Source of the DNA: Carallia brachiata
Taxonomy: Eukaryota > Streptophyta > Magnoliopsida > Malpighiales > Rhizophoraceae
Assembly: GCA_021464245.1 (NCBI GenBank)
Contig: JADCRB010000004.1
Coordinates: 2,165,103 to 2,229,102 of the forward strand
Direction of reading: 5' to 3'
Length of the DNA stretch: 64,000 bases
This document shows, in pieces, positions 23,600 to 33,934 of this stretch. Within the stretch, counting starts at the first letter, position 1; every line of letters starts with the position of its first letter. The notes beneath the pieces are model-generated. The model was not told the DNA's origin, did no database searches, and was given only the letters and a program-made list of their open reading frames with translations. The position numbers and the translations under genes were made by a program.

Positions 23600-26500
23600 A
23601 TGGCAGACGATTCTCAGTACTCTTCAGGCACAGACAGTACCGGTTCCAACAAACGGAAGTACGAAGAGCAAACACTCCCACCGCCTCCTTCGACTCGCAG
23701 GCCCACAGGCTTCTCGTCGCCGGACGCCGCCCACGCGCCGCCCTCTTACAACACCGTGCCGCCGCCTGTTGACGACTTCCAGCTTGCCAAGCAGAGAGCT
23801 CAAGAGATCGCTGCTCGCCTCTTGAGCGGCGCCGCTGCTGCTGGTGCCGATGTTAAGCGTCCTAGAGTTGAGAACGGCGCTAGCGGCTTCGATTCTACCG
23901 GTATAGGCTTTATTTCTGTTTTCAACTGATTTTCATACTCTCGTTCGCGTCTTCTAACTATATAAACTCTTTCGTTTATGAATGTGTTGGATCTGTGTTT
24001 TCATGTTTGTGCTGCTTAGCTGCTACTTATCTCTTGTCGTCTTCACTCTCCACAACTTTATTCAACGTCTGTTTGGATGAGTTATGATTGCTTTTGATTC
24101 CCGGTTTGTGCTATACAGCTATTTGATGGCTGTTTCAAGTAAATAGTTGCATATATAACAGTTTCAAGTAAATATTTGTGTATGGTTTCATTTTGTTTGT
24201 TCGGATTTTGAATCCCATGCACCTTATTTGCTTGAATTTGTGGTTGCTTTTCAAATATGGATCCGTTATTTTACCATAGCATTTGTTGGTCACTTGCCTT
24301 TTCAGTTTTGAAAATAATATGTTTGCTATTCATGTAATTGTTTTGAGTTTGTGGAAGATGTGAATCTACTTGACTTATGCTTGATGCAGAAAGCAAGCCT
24401 CTGTTTTCGAACTCAGCCCCTTCCGCAATTCCTGTTTCGTATGGCTCCTACATGGGTGGTACGAGCAAAAAGATTGATGTTCCAAATGGCAGGGTTGGTG
24501 TTATCATTGGAAAAAGTGGAGAGACTATCAAATATCTTCAGCTTCAGTCTGGAGCAAAAATTCAGGTTACCCGAGATATGGATGCAGACCCGAACTCTCC
24601 AACTAGGTCGGTAGAGCTCATGGGCACTCCTGAACAAATTTCCAAGGCAGAACAGTTGATAAAGGAGGTTCTTGCAGAGGTAGTTTGCACAGATTTGTGA
24701 TTAAAGTTGCTTTTATTTACCTGCTCTTCGAGGTGTATGGTCTGGTTCTTGTGAGCTTCACGAAAACGTTGAGTTTGTTTTCTACTTGTAAATTAACTCT
24801 TTCGTAAATTTCTTATGGTGTAGCTTGATGGTGGCGGCTGATATATTCTTTAAACGATTTTGGTTTAATTACTACACCAAAAATGCACTGTCTTACTTTG
24901 ATATCAGTTATTTTAAGAACATTTTGTGATATAGTAAATATCATATGTTTGGGTGTAGGCCGATGCTGGGGGTTCTGGAACTGTTTCTCGAAGGTTTACA
25001 GGACAAGGTGGTTCTGATCATTTTGTGATGAGTGTCCCCAACAACAAGGTATCTTTTCTTTTCTTTTTTTATTTCTTGTTTCTGTGGTATATTTAGCGAG
25101 TTGCACATGATTTCAGGTTGGTCTGGTGATTGGTAAAGGGGGTGAGACTATAAAGAACATGCAGGCTAGGACTGGAGCTAGAATTCAGGTTTCTCTTCGA
25201 ATTTTAGTCTCCACTCTTCATTTGTTTGCTTTCTCTTCTCATGTTGTCACTTGGAAGTAGTGTATAGTCTTGTCATTTGGTGACCGTCGCGTTGCAGGCT
25301 TATAATGAATTGGTGACATGCTGTAATTTTGTTACTTTGTGGAATATTCTGGGCAGCAATTGGATATTTTTGCCTATATTGCATTTTGATCTTTGCAGGT
25401 CATTCCTTTGCATTTACCTCCGGGTGATACATCTACAGAGAGATCAGTACACATAGATGGGTCACCTGAGCAGATTGAGGCTGCAAAACAGTTAATTAAT
25501 GAAGCCACCAGTGAGGTATGTTTTGTGGTTTATGTTAGTATGCAGAGATGCAGAGTGGAACTCTTAGGTTGTGTTGTGCTGAAAGCAATTGAAGTTGGTG
25601 AAATTTAGGGATACTGTTATTTGTTTTTTTTTTTGTTTCTCGTTCCATGGTTGGATTTTACTTTGAATTTGGGTGCTGTTATTCTCTATCTATACATTTG
25701 GGGCAGTAAAGGGCTACTTTCTGTTCTGTTGATCTTACACAGGCATAGTTTATGGGCTTTCATATATGTGATGTTATATGCCATCTGAGACTGGTCTATA
25801 TTCTTTAATATTATATGGATGAATGAATTCTAACCCTGAATGCTTTAGGAATTTTTTCTGATCATATGTTCCTAGCTTAACGGTTATTTCATGCTAGATT
25901 AGCTTCTTTTACCCCAGTCTGACATTTTTTAGGTCTTTGTGCTAGTTTTATGTAATCGTTCATCAAATATTTATTGTTTACATATATCTATAGGAATTAT
26001 AGTTTCTTTATGCTATAGGACATTTAATGTCCATTTCAGCTTGGAAATTGAAGCTGATCTTACAATTCTACTTATGCTTGGCCAATCATGTGATTTAGGA
26101 GTTTTTCGTAATCTGTAGATTAACGCCCTTATCGAAATCTTTATGTCCTGAAGTTCCATTTGGTTATGGCAAAGGCTTAGATCTATTCCTGTTCTACCCT
26201 TGTTAGTCTATTTATACTGGTTTTAAGCATCAACAAGATGCAGACAAATTTTTCTTGTTGACTTCCTGGAATATACTGTTTGCCTTGGGTTCTCTGGAAG
26301 AGTGGAAGAGCTTCAAATTTTCTTTGGTGGAGATTGCTGGCCTGTGTATAGATATTTTGCAGGTTTATAGTTTTAAATTAGGAGCTGGACTAGCACAGTA
26401 ACTTGCATTTCTCTATCCGCATCTGGATTTGTTATACAACAATCGGGCTGATATATGTATTGTAGTTTTTTATTTTTGTCTCAATTGTCAACTACATCCT

Positions 26501-29302
26501 GGAGGCCACAAGTTCGAATCATAGGTACACACTCACCCTGTAAAAACAAGGGTAAGGCTGCATATATATGAATCTTTCCCATATCTCACTGTGTGGGAGC
26601 CTCATGCAATGGTCATACTTGTCAACTGCATCTTAGTGTCAATATTGGAGAAGTTTGGAAGTATGAAGTGCCATATTATCATCGATGGTGATTATTTAAG
26701 TTGAGATTGTTATTGCCATTAAGTTGACAAAGTTTTACTCAGTTATTATATCTTCAGGCCATACAAATGCACTCTTATTACCTACCAGCATCTGAGCCTG
26801 CTATTACTATTCATTTGTGCGGTCCTTCCTAGTGAATGGCTTTCGGATTATAACTGGTTCTATCACCATGTGTGTTTATTCCACCCCATGTGACTGATGT
26901 TGCCCTTGGGAATTATTGTGGGTAGTGTTGTTGGACTTGTGGTAATACCAACATGTGCAATGTATATCAGATTGGATTAGTTGCCGTTGGATGATATTCT
27001 ACAACCAAATTATTTTTTCAAGAATGTTTTCTGTTGGTCTTGTGTGTAGTGCTTTGCTTGTCAGTGATAAATTTTAGTAGCCTTATTAGTGCAATTTACT
27101 ATAGGAGTCTTGGTTTCGGCATGAATATCCAGAAGAGCATTCCTCATTCAGTGCATGAATTAAGTCTCATATTAACATTCAGATGCTACTATCTAAGTCT
27201 CTTGTCAGCTGTTGTTGCTAAGATATCAATGTCATAGACTGTCAGAGTCCTGTCATAGTCTTGGCCTCGCATTCTGTAGTAGTCTCCTGTAGCTGCTCTA
27301 TTGGTTCCTCCAGTTGCTGAGTTCTTTCTAATCCCAGTTAATTTTGAGTTTGTTCAGTAGAACCTCATGTGCTCTAGTGCTATTTTCTATCATGTATTGT
27401 ATTGCACTTTGGTACCACATACACATTCCCTGTCAAAATATATTTTCCTTTGTTTTTAGCTGATGTGTCCCATATTGTTCATGGATAATGGTTTAGATAC
27501 CATTTTACTGGCTAATATAGTTGTTGTCAATTGTCAATTTATTCTTGACAAATGTTAGTTGCATAGTTATCTGAAAGTTCAGAGGGCATTTAGTTAAATG
27601 GATTTGATATGCTCAGTGTTAAAAGATATTGATCCCCAAGATTGCCTTAAGTACTATATTGACTTTTCTGAGTTTGCTACATGTCATTTGATTTGTGATT
27701 GGCCCAATATTATAGTGTACAGTTTACAAGTTCACATGAATAGGAATTCATTGCCCCTAAGGACTCACGGCTAGCTTTTGGCAATGAGGTCTGTGCGCTG
27801 CGCTTCTGTTTCGCTTTTATGGTAAAGCCGGTATAGTATGTTTTCTTTTTGTACCCATTCACTTCGAGTAGGGAGAGGATGGGCTTCTGCTGGAGTAAAT
27901 AATTTCACCAACCATGTACGGTATGTCAGCATTCATACCCCCTTATGATAAAATGTGGAATCGATTAATCCCTATACTGGACATGTTCTCTTATTCGTGT
28001 TCTTTATGTTGATTTCGAGATGTGCTGGTTTTACTTGTCTGCCTGTTTATACATTACATGCGGCCTATAGTTTGCCAATATTTGCATGCCTGTTATTTAG
28101 AAGAGCTCGTTTTTGTTATTTGGAGCAACACTTTTGTGCAGAACCGTGCCAGGAATCCTTCAATGGCTGGAGGCTATCCTCAGCAAGGATATCAAACACG
28201 ACCTCCTACCAGCTGGGGTCCATCTGGAGCTCCTCCAATACAGCAACCTGGTTACAGCTACATGCAGCCTGGAGCGCATCCTGGGCAATCAGCGCATTAT
28301 AGCATGTCTCAGCCGCCATATGGAGGCTATCCTCCCCAAGCAGCATCAGGTGGATATCCCTCCAACTGGGACCAGTCCTCTGGGTCTCAGCAGACAAGTG
28401 GTTATGACTACTACAATCAGCCACATTCTTCGCAGCAACAACCAGCCCCCGGGGGTCCTGCTGCTCCAGCCGATAACAGTGGTTATAATTATAGTCAGCC
28501 ACCAGCTTCTAGCTACAATCAAGGACAAGGCTATCCACAAGATATGTATGGCGGATATCCTCAATCAGGTTACGTGCAGCCACCACTGTATGATCAACAG
28601 CAAGGTTATGCTTCTGCTCCCGGCTACGGTAGCATGACTAACCCAACCCAAGAAGGGCATTCTTCCTCCTATGGAGCCCAAGGAGACTCAGCCCAAGGAC
28701 CAGCTCAACCCTCTTCAATGGGTCAACAAGGTTATAGTGCAGGTCAACAGCCTAGTCCAAACCCAGCAGCTAGTTATCCACCTCAAGTGGCTGCTCAGCC
28801 AGGTTATGCTTTGCCTCCAACTTCCCAAGCTGGATATGGGACTCAACTGCCATCACAACCTGGATATGGGTCCAGCTATGGGCCACCTCAGGCTCAGAAA
28901 ACTCCAGCCAATCTGCCTCCTTATGGTCAGGCCCAACAGTCTCCTAGTACCCCTGGCAGTTATAGCCAGCCAGCTCCTGTCCAACCAGGATATCCTCATT
29001 CTCAACCACCACCTTCTGGTTATGGTCAACCAGATTCAGGTCCTCAGCGTGCTCCTGCATCAACTTATGCCACAACGGCATCACAGCCGGGGTATGGTCC
29101 TTCAACTTATGGTGCACCACCAGTTAATCAACCAGGTTATGGACTGGGGCCTCCTCCTTCCTATGGTAGTGGTTACTCACATCCTGCACCCTATCCTGCT
29201 GATGGCAATGCAGCTAACAGTACTCGGGGGACTTATGATACGCCTCCTGCATCGCAGTCTTCTCAACAAAGTGGAGTTGCTAAGACATCTCCACAAGGCT
29301 GA
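23600..29302 (+). CDS. Two-KH-domain RNA-binding protein (FUBP-like) with Q/G/Y/P-rich tail, copy 2, intact
   Basis: Coding exons are 23600-23900, 24390-24679, 24959-25048, 25117-25188, 25399-25515 and 28142-29302, all GT-AG and in phase, giving 676 residues. The N-terminal region has a KRKYEE basic patch (possible nuclear signal) and the DDFQLAKQRAQEIAARLL helix typical of plant FUBP-like proteins. KH1 (about 128-195) has GKSG at 141-144. KH2 (about 217-288) has GKGG at 233-236. Residues 291-676 are one large exon of Tyr-Gly/Pro-Gln repeats such as QPGYGSSYGPPQA and are predicted to be disordered, a composition seen in proteins that enter RNA condensates. The likely role is nuclear RNA metabolism or transcript control; the RNA target cannot be read from sequence. 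The start is the first ATG of a frame that matches copy 1 from that point, in the context gcaatgg. Confidence 0.93.
25516..28141 (+). other. Intron 5 of KH gene copy 2, with SINE
   Basis: A 2.63-kb GT-AG intron, collinear with intron 5 of copy 1. It retains about 75 bp (near 26785-26865) that copy 1 lacks. An Au-type SINE lies at 26478-26617. No other gene is seen inside. Confidence 0.8.
26478..26617 (+). mobile_element. Au-type SINE remnant in KH intron 5, copy 2
   Basis: It contains a B-box-like aggccacaagttcgaatca, the ggtaaggctgcata core and a cccatatctcactgtgtggg stretch. It is slightly better preserved than the matching insertion at 14023-14163. Being shared by both units, it entered before the block duplicated. 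Confidence 0.68.
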
Positions 29303-29822
29303 TTTGATGGAGTTATTTGTTGGATTGTAGTGTTTTGGTGATTTGGTAAGTGGTGATCTTTGTGTGTTCGTTCTAATGGGCTTAGCCAGTTTTATTAGAC
29401 GTAGGCGGACTTTTTCTTTAATATTATACCTTGGATGGTTATAATATTTGTGTTTTGTTGTACCTTTTTCCATTTTCCTGTTATTCGCTCTCTACCCTAT
29501 TGTTTGACTGATTTGCCGCTGCTAACATCGTTTGAGCAGACTGGCTAGCTCTGTTTGTTGCTTAGGTAATAACGATTTTCTACAGAAATGAACAGTGAAG
29601 TTTAGGTGGAGAGTAAGGAATGGATCCTTCATCATCATGTCATGCTTGGATTTTGCCGGAATTATTTTGGGTGGAAGGTTGACTTATTGTTGGTGAATGC
29701 TACTCATGCATAGAACAAGGCCTATGTAACTTCTAGGTTTTTATATGATGGTTAACTCTGGGTCTACTGAGTTGAATGATATAACCATCGATTTGCCTAT
29801 AAACACGCAATGGAACCATCTG
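29303..29822 (+). other. 3' flank of KH copy 2 and end of duplication unit 2
   Basis: This aligns with 16790-17325 and probably includes the 3' UTR. Similarity to unit 1 stops near 29822, after which the sequence is unique. Confidence 0.6.
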
Positions 29823-30793
29823 CCACCTGATGGGCAAGTTTGGTAGTTAAGTTGTTTCTTTTTTCAAAAGTGTCTTTGTACGCATATTTGTATACATACA
29901 AATATAATAATTTTTTTTACTTCATTAAAAAAAAATTTGAAAGAAATTTTTTTTTTAAAAAAATTTTCATCTAATATATATAATTTATATTTCAAAATAA
30001 TATTTATTTAAATTTAAAATTTAATTTTATTCATTGCACGTGAGCCAGTGCACCGCTGGTGCGGTGAAAATACTTGGACCCCGGTGCACCGGCTCGGTTG
30101 AAGTAGTTGGGCCCATCCCCTTTTTTTTTTTTTCTGTTTGCATCAGTTCAAATTTCTCTCTCCTAATTCGTGCTACTTAGATCTTACTTTTCTATTCTTT
30201 TCTTGTCTCTCTGCATATAAAATTATAATTTTAAGGGTGTTCGAGGGTTTAATTAACTAAAATAATTATAAAATTGAAAACTCAAATAAAAAATTTCGGT
30301 TAGGTATTTACCGCATTAAAAACTGAAACGGAACCGCTTAACCGAACGTAATATTTCACTTCCGTAAGGCCGAGCCAAAACCCAAAGCAAAAGCCCTCTA
30401 CTCACACACCCAGACGCACACAGTCTCTCTCAACACGAACATTGGTGACGGTCAGCAATAGGTAAGTCAGATTACCCAACCCACTAAACCAGCAATGATG
30501 CATAATGGTCCTATCAGTTAATTTTTAAAGTTTGTCAATTTCTATGTTGTTTATATTCATCACAAATCCAGGATATATTTATCTTCACATTTTTACACTC
30601 AAATATCGTATTTATCGAAAAACTTGTCTTGGATTTATTACGTTAATTCCTGTTGTCGAGCTGAAATCTTAGTGTGATCGTGATTTCCTTTTCTTGGGAT
30701 TTTTTTCTCCTTTTTTTTTTTTTTTTCAATTTTTGTTCTTTATATTTGCAGTTTTTGGTGTGTGTTAGTGAATAATTTGGGGTAGTAAATACG
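29823..30793 (+). other. AT-rich spacer and 5' region of ATP synthase g gene
   Basis: From 29870 to 30030 the DNA is AT-rich simple sequence. A GC-rich inverted repeat sits at 30042-30095. From about 30380 the sequence becomes transcribed-looking. A likely 5' UTR intron has donor caatag/gtaagt at 30462 and acceptor tttgcag ending at 30751, placing 42 bp of UTR before the start codon in the next exon. The UTR intron is inferred from splice-site quality only. Confidence 0.45.
30042..30095. repeat. GC-rich imperfect inverted repeat
   Basis: Arms 30042-30055 (gagccagtgcaccg) and 30082-30095 (cggtgcaccggctc) are reverse complements with one mismatch, separated by 26 bp. The GC-rich hairpin stands out in AT-rich DNA. 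Confidence 0.75.
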
Positions 30794-32942
30794 ATGGCGT
30801 CGAAGCTGGCACAGTTGCAATCAAAGGCTTCCCAGGCGTCCCAGTTTGTGGCCAAGCATGGTCGTGCCTACTACAAGCAATTATTAGAAGAGAACAAGCA
30901 CTACGTCCAAGAACCCCCCACTGTTGAAAAATGCAATCTTTTGGCAAACCAGTTGTTCTTCACCCGTCTTGCCAGGTTCGTTGGTTGGTTGGTTGGTTGG
31001 TTGGTTGGTTGGTTTCTTTTATCCGAGATTAATCTTAATGCCCCTTTTGCTCTTTGGCCACGCTGATTGTGGTTTATTGAGTTGTTTTTTGACGTTGAGT
31101 AATGTGAGTTTCTGCTTTTACCATTTAAGTGCTCAGAGTTCCACTTTGGAAATGAATGTCTATTAATTTGTTGCCTATGTATTGTATGACATGCTAGTAT
31201 CTGAATGAGAAATGGAGAAGTCTGGTTATGGCTTGATCATACCAGGCAGCCGACTTTATGCCATTCTGGCTTTGATATCTTGGGAAATGCAGAATTAGAA
31301 CCTAATGTTGTGATTTGTCGATCCACTGTAGAGTTAAAATTGGGTCAACTAACTATGTTGATGGCTCTGATCTAAATCAGCTAGCCCAGAATATGGGTGT
31401 GTGAGATTGCCCGGATTGCATTTTGTGGTCCTAATTTAAGATAGATCTTCAATGGGCCTCATAGAACAATGTAGGAAACATATAAATGGTGTGGAAGTTA
31501 GCTTGAAATTTGAGGATGATTCCCAATTTTGAGTGCACCAAGCATGTTTGTGTGTGCCTTCATGTGGAAGAGTGGAGTCGAATATCTCAGACTTAGAATA
31601 AATCTGCTTCCCACTTATGCTTGAAAATGATGGTATATTAATACAGTGCCATTCTTTTGGAGTGACTTGTTAAAATAGTATGTGCTGTATCAGATTAGAA
31701 CCACGGAATTTATGGACCAGTTTACATTAGAATGGGCTTTGCCCTTAAGCGTTCTCTTTTAGTTATGTGGAAGTAATTTTTATTCGTATATCGCAGACTG
31801 ACGTGTGTACGTCAATACTGACACTTGAAACAATGCTGCAAAAGAGTGTAGAAGTGATGTTCAACTTCATATTTCCTACCTGTGCTATCATGGATTAATA
31901 AGAGATGAATTGATGAAAACATAGAGGAGTAAGGCATATGTGAAATTAAGTTTCTCTTTCTGCCCCACTACGAGATCTAAAAATGAAGAGCGAACCTTGG
32001 TGCCGTGGTAAAGGTTACTTCATTGTGACTTGAAGGTTACGTGTTCGAGTTGCGGACACAGTTTCTTTGTAATAAAAAAGGATAAGGCTGCGTAGATTTG
32101 ACCCTTTCCTAGACCTTACAATGTGTGGGATTCTTATGCAATAGAAACGCTCGTTTCTGAGATCTTCAAATGACAGAGACAAGGTGACTTATCACCAAAA
32201 TGAAACAATGGCCGGATGAGGTTTTAAGTAATCACGATTTGACTTATAATGTTTTTTGACAAGCTTTTCTACGAAAGTTTGGAAACCTGTGTATCAAGGG
32301 GTAGGTTTCTTGCCCGCTTTTATATTTACCTGCTCAACAGTGCAACACAAACTGAGTCTTTGAGCAAGTCTGGTGTGCAACACAAACTGAGTCTTTGAGC
32401 AAGTCTGGTGTTTTAGTTGTCTTCCAGATTGATGGCTGGTTTATGGTCCAAGTCCATCTGTCTACCCTCTTGTAGGCTTGGCAGTGCGTTTTCCTGCATG
32501 TTACTTGTAGTAGATGCTAGAGTGCAAGTGAAGCTTAGTGGTAAAACCCAAAAAATTTCTGTCTTGAGGTTTTTGTATGAAGCTTATATTTCCTGCCTTC
32601 AGATATTTTTAAGTTCATATGCTTGAAATAGAGTGCATAACAAGTAGGAAGAATTTTTACTACATAAATTTGAGGTAGTTCTACTCAAATAGGCTGTGAA
32701 CTGTGCATTATTGTTTGACGTAGTACTGAAATATATGTTTTGCATGTTTGGACAGCATTCCAGGGCGCAATGAAGCATTCTGGAAAGAGCTTGATTATGT
32801 AAGGCACCTGTGGAGAAACAGGCAGGAGTTGAAGATTGAGGATGCTGGCATTGCTGCTCTGTTTGGGCTAGAGTGTTTTGCATGGCTTTGTGCAGGCGAG
32901 ATCGTAGGCCGAGGCTTTACATTTACTGGCTACTATGTTTAA
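30794..32942 (+). CDS. ATP synthase subunit g, mitochondrial
   Basis: Small subunit g of the membrane Fo part of mitochondrial ATP synthase, needed in other organisms for enzyme dimers and cristae shape. Coding exons are 30794-30975 and 32756-32942, giving 122 residues, the usual plant length. The split codon AG+C gives Ser in TRLASIPGR. The N-terminal part (MASKLAQLQSKASQASQFVAKHG) is soluble and helical. The C-terminal part carries the family signature KIEDAGIAALFGLECFAW and one membrane segment with a GxxxG-like region, ending GRGFTFTGYYV. The intron is 1.78 kb and holds an Au SINE. Its donor gttcgt is non-consensus beyond GT and opens directly into a TTGG microsatellite. The match to the plant family from memory is strong over the whole length. 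Confidence 0.95.
30979..31015 (+). repeat. (TTGG)n microsatellite at a splice donor
   Basis: About eight tandem ttgg units begin three bases after the intron-1 GT of the ATP synthase g gene. The repeat lies in the region that pairs with early splicing factors, and if unspliced it adds a run of Gly-Trp-Leu-Val residues. Confidence 0.9.
31990..32152 (+). mobile_element. Au-type SINE in intron 1 of ATP synthase g gene
   Basis: It has the full layout of a tRNA-derived plant SINE: A-box-like ccttggtgccgtggtaaagg near 31995, B-box-like ggttacgtgttcgagttgcg near 32035, a ggataaggctgcgta core and a pyrimidine-rich gaccctttcctagacc tail. Orientation matches the gene. Target-site duplications were not clear by eye. 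Confidence 0.8.
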
Positions 32943-33934
32943 GTGCTGCATCAAGAACAATTTTCAGAGTCAAACAGATGAATCTGAAGCTTTTCTTATT
33001 TTTCGCCCCCATACTGTCAATTGATAAAATAGAAATACTAAATTTGGTTTACTGATTCCTCAGTAACTGCACTTTATTTTTCCCTTTATTTTAGTTTTTC
33101 ATTTTCTTGCACCATTGCCTTAAGATAGGCATCTTTCAAATAGTCTGGGAAACTGCCATTAAAATGTCATATAACATGGTGAAGGAGTTTGCTGCATAAT
33201 TTTGGTATTTTCTGAACCTTGATAATTTGCCAACAACTTTCAAATCTAAACTAGAAAAGGGAAATTTGGGTTTAGCTGAAACCATGGCTGCTCCTTGAAC
33301 CGTTACCTACCAGTCCTGTCAACAAAATTGCCCTCTAGAAGGAAAATAGTGTTTAACAACAATTAACAGGTGCAAACCAACTTAACAGGTGCAAACCAAC
33401 TGCTTATTATCAGCAGTTTTATTGCAGAGAATTGCTCAAAGCAATTGAACTGTATTCATACTACTGGGGCATCCATAGAAAATGAGAAACTATCTAGCTC
33501 ATTATCTAGTTGCAGGCCTTTTCCCCGGAGGCTGTAGGAACTTTAGTAGATGTCCATCTCCATCGGATGCTAACAGGTACGACTATTTGTATAGAGCACA
33601 AACAAAATTGCAATTAATTTCAAAATGGATCTAAAACGGGGAAAGTCTCCTTACACACAAGTTTGCATCATAAGAATGTGTAAGACTTCACAAACTACAA
33701 CTACTTCAATCGTATAACCTTGTCTCTCAAATTCTCATGTTCGCCGAGTATCTACCATAATTTGAGACAAATTCTCATGTTCGCCGAGTATCTACCATAA
33801 TTTGAACCATATGATTGCCGAGACGCTGTTAAGTTTCCATAATTCAGCTGGTTGCCACATCCATATTCAATTTTTATTTCTCTGCTATAGTATCCTGTAT
33901 ATTATTTGCAGTAATCAAAAACCTGTGACTCCCT
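32943..33934. other. Convergent spacer between ATP synthase g and ferrochelatase genes
   Basis: About 990 bp between two genes pointing at each other. It should hold both 3' UTRs. Two short direct duplications occur: acaggtgcaaaccaact near 33367 and 33386, and a roughly 42-bp unit at about 33728 and 33770 (attctcatgttcgccgag). No gene is seen. Confidence 0.6.
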
